Assembly: GCF_033898505.1 (NCBI RefSeq)
Contig: NZ_JAXAFK010000001.1
Coordinates: forward strand, 2,294,001 to 2,358,000
DNA length: 64,000 nt
From: Pectobacterium carotovorum
GTDB lineage: Bacteria > Pseudomonadota > Gammaproteobacteria > Enterobacterales > Enterobacteriaceae
Direction of reading: 5' to 3'
Of this stretch, positions 35,002-44,713 are shown one piece after another. The translations under genes were made by a program, and so were the position numbers. The notes under the pieces were generated by a model. It was not told where the DNA came from. It worked only from the letters and a program-made list of their open reading frames with translations, and made no database searches. Position 1 is the first letter of the stretch. Each line of letters starts with the position of its first letter.

Positions 35002-35382
35002 CAATACGAGCAAACCTTATCTTCACATCATTTACCCCACATCTAACACGATGATGGAGAAAGGAATGCATTACGTTAATGTTTTAGAAAAGCGAGAATG
35101 TGGGTCGAGAAACCGCATAAATATGCTGGATATATCGTTTCCACCCCACTTAATAGCGTAGATGCTTTTTAAAGGGTCACAATCATATTGCACTTTCTTA
35201 ATAAGAAAATAAAATTTCTATAACATATGGTTTGGTAAGGATTTACCTTTATCGGATAAGCGATCCGCAAGAAAAAAGGAAGAATAAAAGTTTCTTATTG
35301 TGATGATAAATAGAGGGAATATAAATAGCCGTTATTTTATATAAGCGTTATTTTATATAAAAAGCTGGCTGTTTTATCACAT
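35002..35382. other. AT-rich intergenic region upstream of the PQQ dehydrogenase, with tandem repeat
   Basis: The region holds no gene. CGTTATTTTATATAA occurs twice at a 16-base period (35330-35344 and 35346-35360), about 340-370 bp upstream of the dehydrogenase start and just after the ylaC stop (minus strand). The remainder is AT-rich promoter-like DNA without a site I can name. Confidence 0.55.
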
Positions 35383-35859
35383 TCAAGCAGAAGGCTGCTG
35401 GCGATAGGCCAATGAAAAAACATCGTAAAAATCAACATCACCTTTCGTGCGTTGAATTTTCTCTATCCCCGCTTTCACTGCGGACGGTACCTGCTCATTG
35501 CGTAGCAGTTTATCCAGCGTGTCCTGCGACACGTGGCGGATCGTAAACCACTCGCCGTTATAGCACACGCGTAAATCCAGCGTGTCGATGTCTTCAAAGC
35601 GATAGGTCGGGTTAATATCCATCGACAGTGCCAGCGTCATCACCAGCAGGAAGACGGTAAAACCGATCAGATACGGTAAACCAAAATAAGAGGCATAGAA
35701 GAGGATGGCAGCGACCGGCACGTAGCTCACCAGCATCGCGGCAAACAGATAGGGGTGAGACTGCATGAATTTACGGCTGAAACGTATTTTATTGTCACGT
35801 TTTTCTTCCCGATTAATCCGTTCGATCTCTTCGGTAAGAAGGCGTTTTACTTCGTCCAT
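35383..35859 (-). CDS. ylaC: YlaC family inner-membrane protein
   Basis: 158 residues from ATG 35859 (MDEVKRLLTEEIERIN), chosen by alignment with E. coli YlaC (156 aa); the frame extends to 35892 without support. Conserved landmarks are EKRDNK near residue 19, YRFEDIDTLDLRVCYNGEW after the membrane part, and KGDVDFYDVF near the end. There are two membrane segments at about 37-57 and 60-79, with soluble ends probably in the cytosol. The function is unknown in any organism as far as I know. Confidence 0.85.
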   Translation of the reverse strand: MDEVKRLLTEEIERINREEKRDNKIRFSRKFMQSHPYLFAAMLVSYVPVAAILFYASYFGLPYLIGFTVFLLVMTLALSMDINPTYRFEDIDTLDLRVCYNGEWFTIRHVSQDTLDKLLRNEQVPSAVKAGIEKIQRTKGDVDFYDVFSLAYRQQPSA

Positions 35860-36019
35860 CGTCGTCACCATCATGCTTAAGGAATACAACACTGCTGGTA
35901 TCGATTAGAACATAGCCACATAAGAGATAACAGATACAGTTTTCGACAGATTGACTATAACAGTTTGCCTGATGCCGGGAGAGATTATCCCGGCAACAGC
36001 GATGACATAAGAACGGGGA

Positions 36020-36649
36020 TTACGAAATAGCAGGCATGGTGAGATCGGGATCGATCAGATTATAGATGTGATTGCCAAACACGGGCTGTTGCAACAGTTG
36101 ATCAACCGCCAGCGCCACATCCCAGCGTGACACCAGCCCCAGCGTAGCAGCCCCCTGCGTCAGTTTCGCATTGTGCGTCGCAACCACATCCAGCAGGCCG
36201 CCAGGACGCACAATACAGTGATCCAACGAACTGCTTTGCAACCAGCTTTCTGCCAACGACTTCTCACGTACCGCAAAGCCAAACGCGGCTCTGGCGCGTG
36301 GCGACAACAGCGGCCAGCTATCGCCGCAGCCCAGTGACGTCACCAGCAGCATACGCTTGATGCCTGCCTGCTCGGCGCCATCGATCACCGTGCGATGGCC
36401 CTGATAATTTACCGTGCCACCGCCCATTGTTGATACCACAATGGCAGAAGGCCCCACCACACGACAGGCTTCCGCTACCGTTTCCGGGTCACAGGCATCG
36501 CCTTCCACTACTGTCATTCCCTGCTCACGCCAGTGTTTGGCCTGTTCAGGATTACGCAAGACGAGTACGACCGCCTGCTCGCACTCAATAGCGCGCTGTA
36601 ATAAGCAGGCGCCGACCCCATTGCCCGCGCCGAAAAGTAACCACGTCAT
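36020..36649 (-). CDS. chuY: Anaerobilin reductase ChuY (NAD(P)H-binding)
   Basis: 209 residues with a Rossmann fold of the NmrA/SDR-like kind: LFGAGNGVGACLLQRAIE at the N-terminus, then VVSTMGGGTVNYQG and LLVTSLGCGDSWPLL. It overlaps chuX by 4 bp (ATGA) and completes a chuW-chuX-chuY operon. In E. coli O157, ChuY reduces anaerobilin, the linear tetrapyrrole made by ChuW, using NADPH; it also resembles biliverdin reductase B. Assignment rests on fold, size and operon position. It is cytosolic and should be iron-regulated through the Fur site upstream of chuW. Confidence 0.88.
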   Translation of the reverse strand: MTWLLFGAGNGVGACLLQRAIECEQAVVLVLRNPEQAKHWREQGMTVVEGDACDPETVAEACRVVGPSAIVVSTMGGGTVNYQGHRTVIDGAEQAGIKRMLLVTSLGCGDSWPLLSPRARAAFGFAVREKSLAESWLQSSSLDHCIVRPGGLLDVVATHNAKLTQGAATLGLVSRWDVALAVDQLLQQPVFGNHIYNLIDPDLTMPAIS

Positions 36650-37140
36650 ACCTGCTCCGGTTGTAATTCACTCGCCAGCGCGCGGAACGCCTCAACCTGA
36701 GCACTCAGCAGCTGGCGGTGGCTGTCTCGTCCAAGGAAGATTTTAAACATCGCCGCACCGTTGGCATTAAAGAACACCACGGACGCCGTGTCCATCCCCA
36801 TGAACTTACGCTCAATAAACGCAATGTGCTGACAGCTCGTCGCGCGGATGTGTCCACTCAGGCCATTTTTGCCGCGCAAATTAAAGTAACCGTGGCGATG
36901 CGTACCGGTTGGCAGCTCGCTCTTGAATTCCAGAATTGCGTCCGCCGTATGGCTAATGAGCGTCACTTCACCCCAGGTCGCAATCGTGTCCCACACCTGA
37001 TCGAAGCGATCGCCCGTCGCCAGCGTACGCTGTGCCGCAGGCAAAGCTTCAACGACGGCAAACAGCGAGGTACTGTACTTTCCGGCAATCTCTTCCAGTG
37101 TGCCATCAGGGTTGGTTGCCAATAATTCATTCAGTGTCAT
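36646..37140 (-). CDS. chuX: Haem utilisation cytosolic carrier ChuX/HutX
   Basis: 164 residues. The central block EFKSELPTGTHRHGYFNLRG with GLSGHIRA, and the later ERKFMGMDTASVVFF and FKIFLGRDSHRQLLS, match E. coli ChuX and Vibrio HutX closely. The protein binds haem and passes it to the degrading enzyme. It starts at ATG 37140, 14 bp after the chuW stop, and overlaps chuY. It is a cytosolic dimer in studied homologues. Confidence 0.93.
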   Translation of the reverse strand: MTLNELLATNPDGTLEEIAGKYSTSLFAVVEALPAAQRTLATGDRFDQVWDTIATWGEVTLISHTADAILEFKSELPTGTHRHGYFNLRGKNGLSGHIRATSCQHIAFIERKFMGMDTASVVFFNANGAAMFKIFLGRDSHRQLLSAQVEAFRALASELQPEQV

Positions 37141-37154
37141 GATTGCGTCTCCGG

Positions 37155-38468
37155 TTAGTGCGCATGCTCTTCGGCATTAAGCTGAGGAATAATTTGTTGT
37201 AATGCCTGCATCAGGTTGTTCGCCCAGAAACGGCCATCGTTGGTCAGGCGCAGGCAGGTGGAATCGTCACAGGTCAATCCGGCCTCGTGCCACTGGCTAA
37301 GCAACGGTTGAAGCTCACGAGCATGCCGGGTCAATTGAGGCAGCTTGATGCGACCCACTTCAATACCCGCCTGAAGCTGATGCTGCCACGGCCCGGTCGG
37401 ACTGGCTGGCGTCATCATCATGATCGGTTTTTGCCCCTGATCGATCTGCTGGTAATAGCGCTCCAGGCTGCGTTCCATCATGTAGGCTTGCCCGTTTATA
37501 TTGCCACCCGCGCCGCTTCCCATTGCCAGACAGTCCGCGCCTTGCTTAATCAGCAGGTTGTACAGGTTGCGTTCACGCGTGGTGCGCGCCCAGTGGCTAT
37601 TGCTAAGCTGGTGCCAGCCGGCGTCAGCCAGAAACGCTGCGCCAGTCCGATAGAAATCACGGCGGGCAACCACATCAGGCAATGCGACACGCTGATTTTC
37701 GGCAGCTTTCGCCAGCGGCGTGGTTGGTAACAGATTCAGCGCATACAAATCGACGCCGTCTAACGGCAAATCGCTGACGATGGCCAGATCTTCGCGCCAG
37801 ATTTCCGGCGTTTGCTCCGGCAGGCCGAACATCAGATCGCACACCACGGCGGCTCTGTCTCGCTCGCACAGGCGTTCAAGGAAGCGAATTGACTGCTGTT
37901 TATCTGAGGTACGCGCCATACGTTGACGAATGCGGGTATCAAACGTCTGAATCCCGATGGAGAAGCGGTTCGCTCCCGCATCCAGACAAGCATCGATCCG
38001 CTCATCGTCAAAATCCATTGCCCGCCCTTCTACCGTGATCTCACAGTCTGGGGCCAGCGGCAGAGAGGTGCGGATCGCACGAATAATTTGCGACAGTTCA
38101 TCGGCGGCCAGCGCCGTTGGCGTGCCGCCACCAAAATACACCGCATGAATGGGCGCAGACTGATGCAGCGGGCTGTCCGCTTCCATCGCCAACTCCTGCA
38201 ACAGATAACGGGTGTAAGTCGCCGTGCTGTCATCACGCAGTTTGTTCTGGTAAAAACCGCAAAACGTGCAATGCGTAGCGCAGAAAGGAATGTGCAGGTA
38301 GAGCAGCCGCTTACGCGCAGGCACGATTTGCTGCTTTAGCGCCTGCCAGCCGGCAGGAATCTGTTCTGGTGAAAGCGGCACATGGTTGCGCCAAGGCATT
38401 GCCATACGTCGGGCGCTAAAAGGCTGCTCACCGGGCTCAGCATAATACGGCGTCAAATCGATGTTCAT
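37155..38468 (-). CDS. chuW: Anaerobic haem-degrading radical SAM methyltransferase ChuW/HutW
   Basis: 437 residues from ATG 38468 (MNIDLTPYYAEPG; G-rich stretch upstream); the frame to 38489 is not needed. The radical SAM cluster motif is C63-x3-C67-x2-C70 in PFCATHCTFCGF. The HemN-like body includes YFGGGTPTAL, EGRAMDFDDERIDACLDAG and NRFSIGIQTFD. ChuW opens haem without oxygen by methylating the ring, giving anaerobilin and free iron. It is first in the chuWXY operon and divergent from a TonB haem receptor. The Fur-like site at 38501-38520 suggests iron repression. Confidence 0.93.
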   Translation of the reverse strand: MNIDLTPYYAEPGEQPFSARRMAMPWRNHVPLSPEQIPAGWQALKQQIVPARKRLLYLHIPFCATHCTFCGFYQNKLRDDSTATYTRYLLQELAMEADSPLHQSAPIHAVYFGGGTPTALAADELSQIIRAIRTSLPLAPDCEITVEGRAMDFDDERIDACLDAGANRFSIGIQTFDTRIRQRMARTSDKQQSIRFLERLCERDRAAVVCDLMFGLPEQTPEIWREDLAIVSDLPLDGVDLYALNLLPTTPLAKAAENQRVALPDVVARRDFYRTGAAFLADAGWHQLSNSHWARTTRERNLYNLLIKQGADCLAMGSGAGGNINGQAYMMERSLERYYQQIDQGQKPIMMMTPASPTGPWQHQLQAGIEVGRIKLPQLTRHARELQPLLSQWHEAGLTCDDSTCLRLTNDGRFWANNLMQALQQIIPQLNAEEHAH

Positions 38469-38500
38469 TAACGGCCCCCAAATAATCAATAAAATAAATT

Positions 38501-38520
38501 AAATGATAATTATTTTTATT
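38501..38520 (-). promoter_or_regulatory. Candidate Fur site upstream of chuWXY
   Basis: AAATGATAATTATTTTTATT contains a perfect TGATAAT half-site and a degenerate second half in 7-1-7 spacing (38504-38518), 33 bp before chuW. Confidence 0.55.
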
Positions 38521-38833
38521 TGGCAACCTGCCCGGCAGGCAGAAAGGAGCCGGGTTATTCTTTTCGCGTCATTTTCTCTTTAAATTAACCGATTTGCTTA
38601 TTTTGGTTAAAATGGCAGATATAAATAAATACGGTTATTTCTCATTAGTTTCATAGCATTAATCCACTGAGCCTGTTTTAAATGTTAAATAAATGAAAAC
38701 AAAAATCACTACATTAAAATTCGTTAATTTAACAACCAATAAAATATTGCAAGTCCTTATTTAATAACAAATGAGATTGCAGTCACATTTTTTAATATTC
38801 ATTCAAATTTAATTATCGCACCCTTCCCCCAAA

Positions 38834-38859
38834 TGATAACGTTAATGAGAATCATTAAC
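38834..38859 (+). promoter_or_regulatory. Fur box upstream of the haem receptor gene
   Basis: GTTAATGAGAATCATTAAC (38841-38859) is a near-perfect 19-bp palindrome matching the Fur consensus, and an overlapping TGATAAC half-site begins at 38834. It ends 17 bp before the receptor ATG. The remaining 320 bp of this divergent gap are AT-rich and hold no gene. Confidence 0.8.
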
Positions 38860-38876
38860 TTTTCAGAGAAAAAGCC

Positions 38877-41045
38877 ATGAATAAAAAGGCCACACACTGG
38901 GTTCTCTTTATGCTGCCTGCTATTTATAGCGGCGCAATTAATGCAGCGCCAAACGATTCATCTACAAATCATTCGACCACAAACAGCGATGAAATAACCG
39001 TTATTAGTGCAGGGAGAACGGAACAAAATTTATGGGAAAGTCCGGTCACGATGCAGGTTATCGATAATGAAAAGCTGGGTAAATATACCGGCGATTCTAT
39101 TGCCGAAGCGCTGCGTGATATTCCCGGTGTCGATATTACCGATACCGCATTAGCCGGTCGTAAACAAATACGTATTCGCGGCGAAGAAGCCTCACGCGTA
39201 TTAGTGTTAATTGACGGACAGGAAGTTACTTATCAGCGCGCCGGACCAAATTACAGCCTCGGATTATTAATCGATCCCTCTTATATTGAGCGCATTGAAG
39301 TCGTAAAAGGCCCGCATTCGGTATTATATGGCTCGCAGGCTATTGGCGGCGTGATCAACTTTATTACCCGCAAAGGCGGAGACAAACCGCTGAGCGGCAA
39401 AATCAAAGCCGTTTATGACAGCGCGACCGCAGGCTGGCAGGAATCGGGTTTAGCCTACGGCTCCATCGGTAATTTTGACTATCGCCTCAGCGGCAGCTAT
39501 AGCGATCAGGGCAACCGCAGCACGCCGGATGGCCGTCTGCCGGACACTCATTTCCGCAACAGCGGGCAGTCCGCCTGGCTCGGCTATCGCCTTGGCGATC
39601 ATAAATTCGGCCTGTCGCTCGACAGCTTCAAGCTCAGCACGCAAACCTATACCGACTCGGATGAATACGACAGCTTCAGCGTGCGTATTCCTGAACTGGA
39701 AAGAAAGAAGGTCGGCCTGTTTTATGACTGGCAGATCGGCGGCGATGTGCTGAAAAACCTGCATCTGGATGCCTATCAGCAAAATATCAAACGCGAATTC
39801 CGTAACGATCTGTCGCAGAGCGGTAATCCGCTGCGCTATAACGGCATGGCGCTTTATCAAGGCAAAATGGCGATGAGCACAGGAACCGACGACAAGCAGA
39901 CCAGTCGGGGATTGACCTTACAGGCGGATATCACACCATTCACCGATCATACGCTGATTGCCGGGGGACAATGGCTCTCCGATGTCGTGAAGCAAAATGC
40001 CTTCTCCGATGTCCGGGTAACGGGATCATTATCGCCCATGGGAATGCCTTCTCTATCAGTCAACCCAAGCTCAATATCCAATAACCACTGGCGGCAGAAT
40101 AGCTGGGCGCTGTTCGCACAGGATGAATGGAAAATAACGCCGGACTGGACGTGGACGTTGGGCGCTCGTCAATATTGGGTTGAATCACTCTCCTACGGCG
40201 GCCAGAAGACAGGCACCGTAAGAATGAACGGGATGGTGATGCCGAACAACAGTACGTCCGCCGCTGCGAAGGAAAACGACAGTACCTTAGTCACCGCCAG
40301 CAGCCTGCGCTATTCCGGCTTTGACAACATCCAGCTCCGTGCCTCCTTTGCGCAAGGTTATGTCTACCCTACCCTGACGCATAAGTTTTACGACACGGCG
40401 GCGGGTGGGAGCACCACTTACGGCAACGCCAATTTAAAGGCAGAAAAGTCGAATAACTATGAAGTCGGCATGCGCTATAAAGACGATAGCTGGCTGCTGG
40501 ACAGCGCTGTCTACCACTCACGCGCCAAAGACTATATCACCACGCTGAACTGCGCCGGTAACGCCGCCTGCTCCGGCAGCACGGATAGCAGCAGCCGTTA
40601 CTACGCCAACGCCAACCGTGCCACCACGTACGGGATGGAGATGTATGCGGAATACCTCGGCTGGACGCTGTCTCCTTACGTTAACGGCAATATCATCCGC
40701 CGTGAGCTGGAACTCCCAACTCGCAGCACCTATCGCACTGGTGAACCCACTTTTACTGGTCGCGTCGGGGTCAAAAACATCATGCTGTTTGATCGCATGG
40801 AGCTGGAATCCGATCTCTACCTCCGGGCGGCCTCACGCGCGAAGGATGAAACGGCTGATACCGCCATCCAGCACAGCGGTTGGGCAACGGCCAATCTGGA
40901 ATTTACCAGCACCTTCGGTAGCGAGAATCAGTATCAGGTCACGCTGGCGCTGAATAACCTGCTGGATAAGCGCTATACCACCGCGCATGAAAGTATTCCT
41001 GCATCCGGCTTCAGCACCGCGATCGGCGCGGCGTTCTCATTCTAA
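38877..41045 (+). CDS. TonB-dependent haem/haemoglobin-type outer-membrane receptor
   Basis: 722 residues. A signal peptide (MNKKATHWVLFMLPAIYSG to INAAPND) precedes a TonB box-like DEITVISAG, the plug domain (SIAEALRDIPGVDITD, RIRGEEASRVLVLIDGQEV, VVKGPHSVLYGSQAIGGVINF) and a 22-strand barrel ending in Phe (AIGAAFSF). A YGNANLKAEKSNNYE segment corresponds to the NPNL motif of haem receptors, although the partner FRAP motif is altered (FAQGYVYPTL). It takes haem across the outer membrane with TonB-ExbBD energy. It is followed six bases later by a haem-binding protein gene and is divergent from chuWXY. Precise ligand (haem, haemoglobin) is not certain. Confidence 0.88.
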   Translation: MNKKATHWVLFMLPAIYSGAINAAPNDSSTNHSTTNSDEITVISAGRTEQNLWESPVTMQVIDNEKLGKYTGDSIAEALRDIPGVDITDTALAGRKQIRIRGEEASRVLVLIDGQEVTYQRAGPNYSLGLLIDPSYIERIEVVKGPHSVLYGSQAIGGVINFITRKGGDKPLSGKIKAVYDSATAGWQESGLAYGSIGNFDYRLSGSYSDQGNRSTPDGRLPDTHFRNSGQSAWLGYRLGDHKFGLSLDSFKLSTQTYTDSDEYDSFSVRIPELERKKVGLFYDWQIGGDVLKNLHLDAYQQNIKREFRNDLSQSGNPLRYNGMALYQGKMAMSTGTDDKQTSRGLTLQADITPFTDHTLIAGGQWLSDVVKQNAFSDVRVTGSLSPMGMPSLSVNPSSISNNHWRQNSWALFAQDEWKITPDWTWTLGARQYWVESLSYGGQKTGTVRMNGMVMPNNSTSAAAKENDSTLVTASSLRYSGFDNIQLRASFAQGYVYPTLTHKFYDTAAGGSTTYGNANLKAEKSNNYEVGMRYKDDSWLLDSAVYHSRAKDYITTLNCAGNAACSGSTDSSSRYYANANRATTYGMEMYAEYLGWTLSPYVNGNIIRRELELPTRSTYRTGEPTFTGRVGVKNIMLFDRMELESDLYLRAASRAKDETADTAIQHSGWATANLEFTSTFGSENQYQVTLALNNLLDKRYTTAHESIPASGFSTAIGAAFSF

Positions 41046-41050
41046 GCGTC

Positions 41051-41881
41051 ATGATGATGAAGGCGATAATCGCGTTAATGCTTTTCGGGCTGTCTTCCTT
41101 CACCTGCGCGGCCAAGCCGCGCGTGGTGATTGCCGGTGGCTCGCTGGTGGAAATCGTTTATGCGCTCGGTGCAGGCGATACGGTGGTCGGCGTGGATCAG
41201 ACCACCACTTACCCGCCACAAACAGCAACGCTGCCAAAAGTCAGCAACTGGCAACAGTTAACGAGCGAAGGCATTTTGTCACTCCGCCCAACGCTGTTGA
41301 TGACCTGGCAAGATGCCAACCCGCCGCAGGTGCTTAATCAGCTTGAGCAGGCTGGCGTAGCGGTAGCGCGTTTTACCCGCACGCCCAGCACGCCAACGCA
41401 ATTGCTTAGCAATATTCGTCAGGCTGGCACGCTGCTCAATCGCACTGAGGCTGCTGAGCAGTTGGTCACTCGCCTTTCTCAGCAGTTGAGTACGGTATCA
41501 GAGCGGCTGACAACGCGGAAAGATCGCGTCAGCGTCGTCTTTCTTATGAGTGCTGGCAGCAGTGCGGCACAGGTCGCGGGGAAAAACACCGTGGTGGATA
41601 GCCTGATCGCGCTGGCAGGCGGAAAGAATATTGCCACGCACAGCCAGTATCGTATTTACGGCGGTGAGGCGATGATTGCGGCGAATCCTGAGGTGGTTGT
41701 GGTGACGACGCAAAGTGTGGAAAACGGCGTGGAGGCGCTGGCGGCAGTACCCGGCCTAACGCAAACCGCAGCCTGGAAAAACCAGCGTATTATCGCGCTC
41801 GATCAGGCGATTTTGCTGGGAATGGGGCCGCGCGTCGCCGAAGCGGTGGAAGCGCTGAACCGCGGATTTTATCCTGACTAA
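41051..41881 (+). CDS. hmuT: Periplasmic haem-binding protein of ABC importer (HmuT/ChuT-like)
   Basis: 276 residues with a signal peptide (MMMKAIIALMLFGLSSFTC then AAKPRVV) and the class III binding-protein fold: IAGGSLVEIVYALGAGDTVVGVD, SNWQQLTSEGILSLRPTLLM and IALDQAILLGMGPRVAEAV near the end. Homologues carry haem through the periplasm to HmuU/HmuV. The start is one of three consecutive ATG codons with no clear Shine-Dalgarno sequence, six bases after the receptor stop. This suggests translational coupling. The permease and ATPase genes that normally follow are not present; the next gene is convergent. Confidence 0.88.
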   Translation: MMMKAIIALMLFGLSSFTCAAKPRVVIAGGSLVEIVYALGAGDTVVGVDQTTTYPPQTATLPKVSNWQQLTSEGILSLRPTLLMTWQDANPPQVLNQLEQAGVAVARFTRTPSTPTQLLSNIRQAGTLLNRTEAAEQLVTRLSQQLSTVSERLTTRKDRVSVVFLMSAGSSAAQVAGKNTVVDSLIALAGGKNIATHSQYRIYGGEAMIAANPEVVVVTTQSVENGVEALAAVPGLTQTAAWKNQRIIALDQAILLGMGPRVAEAVEALNRGFYPD

Positions 41882-41896
41882 CACATCCCTAAACAA

Positions 41897-41920
41897 TACG
41901 GCCTCAATAATGAGGCCGTA
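41897..41920. terminator. Hairpin after hmuT (with a second at 41984-42003)
   Basis: TACGGCCTCA and TGAGGCCGTA form a 10-bp stem with loop ATAA, 16 bp after hmuT. A second hairpin, TTGCGCCA-GGGA-TGGCGCAA, is at 41984-42003. Neither has a T-run. They fill the 217-bp convergent gap to ybiT, in which I see nothing else. Confidence 0.55.
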
Positions 41921-42098
41921 AGACTGACGACAAACCTATTTGCCGAACGAAAACGGGAGTAATGGAATAGAAGAGTAAAGCGTTTGCGCCAGGGATGGCG
42001 CAATCCGAGCTTACAGGGACGTACTTGCAGCGTCTTTACGATCTATCCATTACTCTCGCGCGACGGATTTTGTCAGCAACCTCGTCGTATTGCAACGC

Positions 42099-43691
42099 TT
42101 ACTGAATACCCTGACTGCGCAGGTAATCTTCATAGTTACCGGTGAAATCAATGACTTTATTTGGCGTAATTTCCAGAATACGGGTCGCCAGCGAGCTGAC
42201 AAATTCACGGTCATGAGAGACGAACAGCAGCGTCCCTTCATACATTTCCAGCGCCATATTCAGCGATTCAATGGATTCCATATCAAGGTGGTTGGTCGGT
42301 TCATCCATCACCAAAATATTCGGACGCTGCATCATCAGCTTACCGAACAGCATGCGACCTTTTTCACCACCGGATAACACCTTCACTTTCTTCTTGATGT
42401 CATCCTGGCTGAACAGCAAACGACCAAGTATGCTGCGCACGGCTTGCTCGTCGTCTTTTTCCTGTTTCCACTGGCTCATCCAGTCAAAAACAGTCAGCGT
42501 CTCATCGAATTCGTATTCGTGATCCTGCGCGTAGTAGCCAATTTTTGAGTTTTCAGACCATTTCACCGTACCGCTATCCGGCTCGAAATCACCGACCAGC
42601 GTTTTCAGCAATGTCGATTTACCGATACCATTGGCACCCAGAATAGCGACTTTCTCACCCACTTCGACCATCAGACCCAGCTTGCTAAACAGCGGGCCAT
42701 TATCAAAACCTTTGCTCAGCGCTTCGACTTCCAGCGCATTACGGAACAGTTTCTTATCCTGATCGAAACGGATAAACGGGTTTTGACGGCTAGACGCTTT
42801 TACTTCATCCAGCTGGATTTTATCAATCTGGCGCGCGCGTGATGTCGCCTGTTTGGATTTAGAGGCGTTGGCGCTAAAGCGGCTAACGAACGATTGCAGC
42901 TCGGAAATTTGCGCTTTCTTCTTGGCGTTATCGGCCAGTAGACGTTCACGAGCCTGCGTCGCGGCCGTCATGTATTCATCGTAGTTACCGGGATAAATAC
43001 GCAGTTCGCCGTAGTCCAGATCCGCCATGTGTGTACAGACCATATTCAGGAAGTGACGGTCATGCGAAATGATGATCATGGTGCTGTTACGCTCGTTCAG
43101 CACCTGCTCCAGCCAGCGGATCGTATCGATATCCAGGTTGTTGGTGGGTTCGTCGAGCAGCAGGATATCAGGATCGGCAAACAGCGCCTGCGCCAACAGG
43201 ACACGCAGTTTCCAGCCGGGAGCAATCTCACTCATCAAACCATAGTGCTGCTCAACCGGAATCCCTACGCCCAGCAACAGTTCGCCGGCACGAGATTCTG
43301 CGCTGTAACCATCCATCTCACCGTATTGTACTTCCAGATCGGCAACTTTATAGCCGTCCTCTTCGCTCATTTCAGCTAATGAGTAGATACGATCGCGCTC
43401 TTCTTTTACCGCCCACAGCTCCCCGTGGCCCATGATGACGGTATCCAGCACGCTGTATTTTTCAAAAGCGAACTGATCCTGACGCAGTTTACCCAGACGT
43501 TCATTAGGATCGAGGAAGACGTTACCGGCGCTCGGCACCAGATCGCCACCGAGAATCTTCATGAATGTGGATTTACCGCAGCCATTTGCGCCAATCAAAC
43601 CGTAACGGTTGCCGCCGCCAAATTTAACGGAAATGTTTTCAAACAACGGCTTGCTGCCGAACTGCATGGTGATATTGTTGGTACTTAACAC
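42099..43691 (-). CDS. ybiT: ABC-F family ATPase YbiT
   Basis: 530 residues from GTG 43691, giving exactly the E. coli YbiT length and N-terminus ([20 protein letters not shown]); the open frame continues upstream to 43853 without homology. There are two NBDs: Walker [10 protein letters not shown] and GANGIGKST, Walker [13 protein letters not shown] and [12 protein letters not shown], and a signature LSGGEKGRM in NBD2. The first signature is degenerate. The inter-domain linker contains [23 protein letters not shown] proteins bind the ribosomal E site and relieve stalling; they have no membrane domain. It is a single gene, divergent from the phzF-like gene. Confidence 0.93.
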   Translation of the reverse strand: MLSTNNITMQFGSKPLFENISVKFGGGNRYGLIGANGCGKSTFMKILGGDLVPSAGNVFLDPNERLGKLRQDQFAFEKYSVLDTVIMGHGELWAVKEERDRIYSLAEMSEEDGYKVADLEVQYGEMDGYSAESRAGELLLGVGIPVEQHYGLMSEIAPGWKLRVLLAQALFADPDILLLDEPTNNLDIDTIRWLEQVLNERNSTMIIISHDRHFLNMVCTHMADLDYGELRIYPGNYDEYMTAATQARERLLADNAKKKAQISELQSFVSRFSANASKSKQATSRARQIDKIQLDEVKASSRQNPFIRFDQDKKLFRNALEVEALSKGFDNGPLFSKLGLMVEVGEKVAILGANGIGKSTLLKTLVGDFEPDSGTVKWSENSKIGYYAQDHEYEFDETLTVFDWMSQWKQEKDDEQAVRSILGRLLFSQDDIKKKVKVLSGGEKGRMLFGKLMMQRPNILVMDEPTNHLDMESIESLNMALEMYEGTLLFVSHDREFVSSLATRILEITPNKVIDFTGNYEDYLRSQGIQ

Positions 43692-43808
43692 AGCACTTAT
43701 ACTCGAGTCGGAATGTGATTTGGCGCGCATTATGCCACAAGCGCGCGACAGGATCGCGGTTAGTTTTGAGTAATATTTAAGCGATAGCGCATACAGGAGA
43801 GAAATGCG

Positions 43809-44705
43809 ATGCCTATAGTACGTCGTTTCAAACAGGTCGACGTTTTTACCCAACAGCCTTTCAAGGGCAATCCGCTTGCCGTCATTCTGGAAGCAAATGG
43901 GCTAACCGATGCGCAAATGCAGGATATCGCGCGTTGGACAAACCTGTCAGAAACCACGTTTGTCCTGCCAGCCAGCGATCCTCTGGCGGATTACCACGTA
44001 CGTATTTTTACGCCAGAATCGGAAATGCCCTTTGCTGGCCACCCGACGCTGGGCACCGCACATGCCCTGCTGGAAGAAGGATTGCGCCCTAAATCCCCAG
44101 GCCAATTAGTACAACAGTGCGGCGTTGGCTTAGTTCCGATCAATATTCATGACGATGGGAGCCTGGCTTTTCACGCGCCACAGGCCACTATGGTTCCGCT
44201 GGGCGATGAGCACATGCCACTGCTGGAGAAAACGCTTGGCATTACGGGGTTGGATCGTGCCGCTATCGACAACCGCTACCCACCCACCGCGGTACATATG
44301 GGCATTCGCTGGCTTGTGATTCGCGTCGACAGTGCCGACACCTGCCTGAACATTGCTCCCGATGCAGACGCGCTCTCTGCCGTGCAGAATCTCAGCCAGA
44401 CTAACGGCATCGCTATCTACGGCCCGTACGATAACGCGACGCCAGCCGATTATGAAGTTCGCGCGTTCTATATTGAACGCGGCCATCTCAAAGAAGATCC
44501 GGTCACCGGCAGCGCTAACGCCTGTCTGGCTGCGCTGCTTCGCCAGCAGCACTCCACCAATAACGTCACCGCGCCACTCAGCTATCTGGCACGACAGGGC
44601 ACGATGCTGAACTGCGATGGCCGCATTACCGTCACTTACCTAAACGATGAGCCCTGGATCGGCGGGCACAGCGTCACGATCGTTGACGGTACTTTGCAGG
44701 GGTAA
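43809..44705 (+). CDS. PhzF family isomerase-like protein
   Basis: 298 residues with the diaminopimelate epimerase-like double fold. The catalytic Glu is E48 in [11 protein letters not shown]. Other family marks are [17 protein letters not shown] at the start, [17 protein letters not shown], and [16 protein letters not shown] in the second half. PhzF itself isomerises trans-2,3-dihydro-3-hydroxyanthranilate, but most family members outside phenazine clusters (such as E. coli YddE) have no known substrate. No phenazine genes are present. It is followed 8 bp later by an acetyltransferase gene, probably in the same operon. Confidence 0.9.
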   Translation: MPIVRRFKQVDVFTQQPFKGNPLAVILEANGLTDAQMQDIARWTNLSETTFVLPASDPLADYHVRIFTPESEMPFAGHPTLGTAHALLEEGLRPKSPGQLVQQCGVGLVPINIHDDGSLAFHAPQATMVPLGDEHMPLLEKTLGITGLDRAAIDNRYPPTAVHMGIRWLVIRVDSADTCLNIAPDADALSAVQNLSQTNGIAIYGPYDNATPADYEVRAFYIERGHLKEDPVTGSANACLAALLRQQHSTNNVTAPLSYLARQGTMLNCDGRITVTYLNDEPWIGGHSVTIVDGTLQG

Positions 44706-44713
44706 GGGATTTT

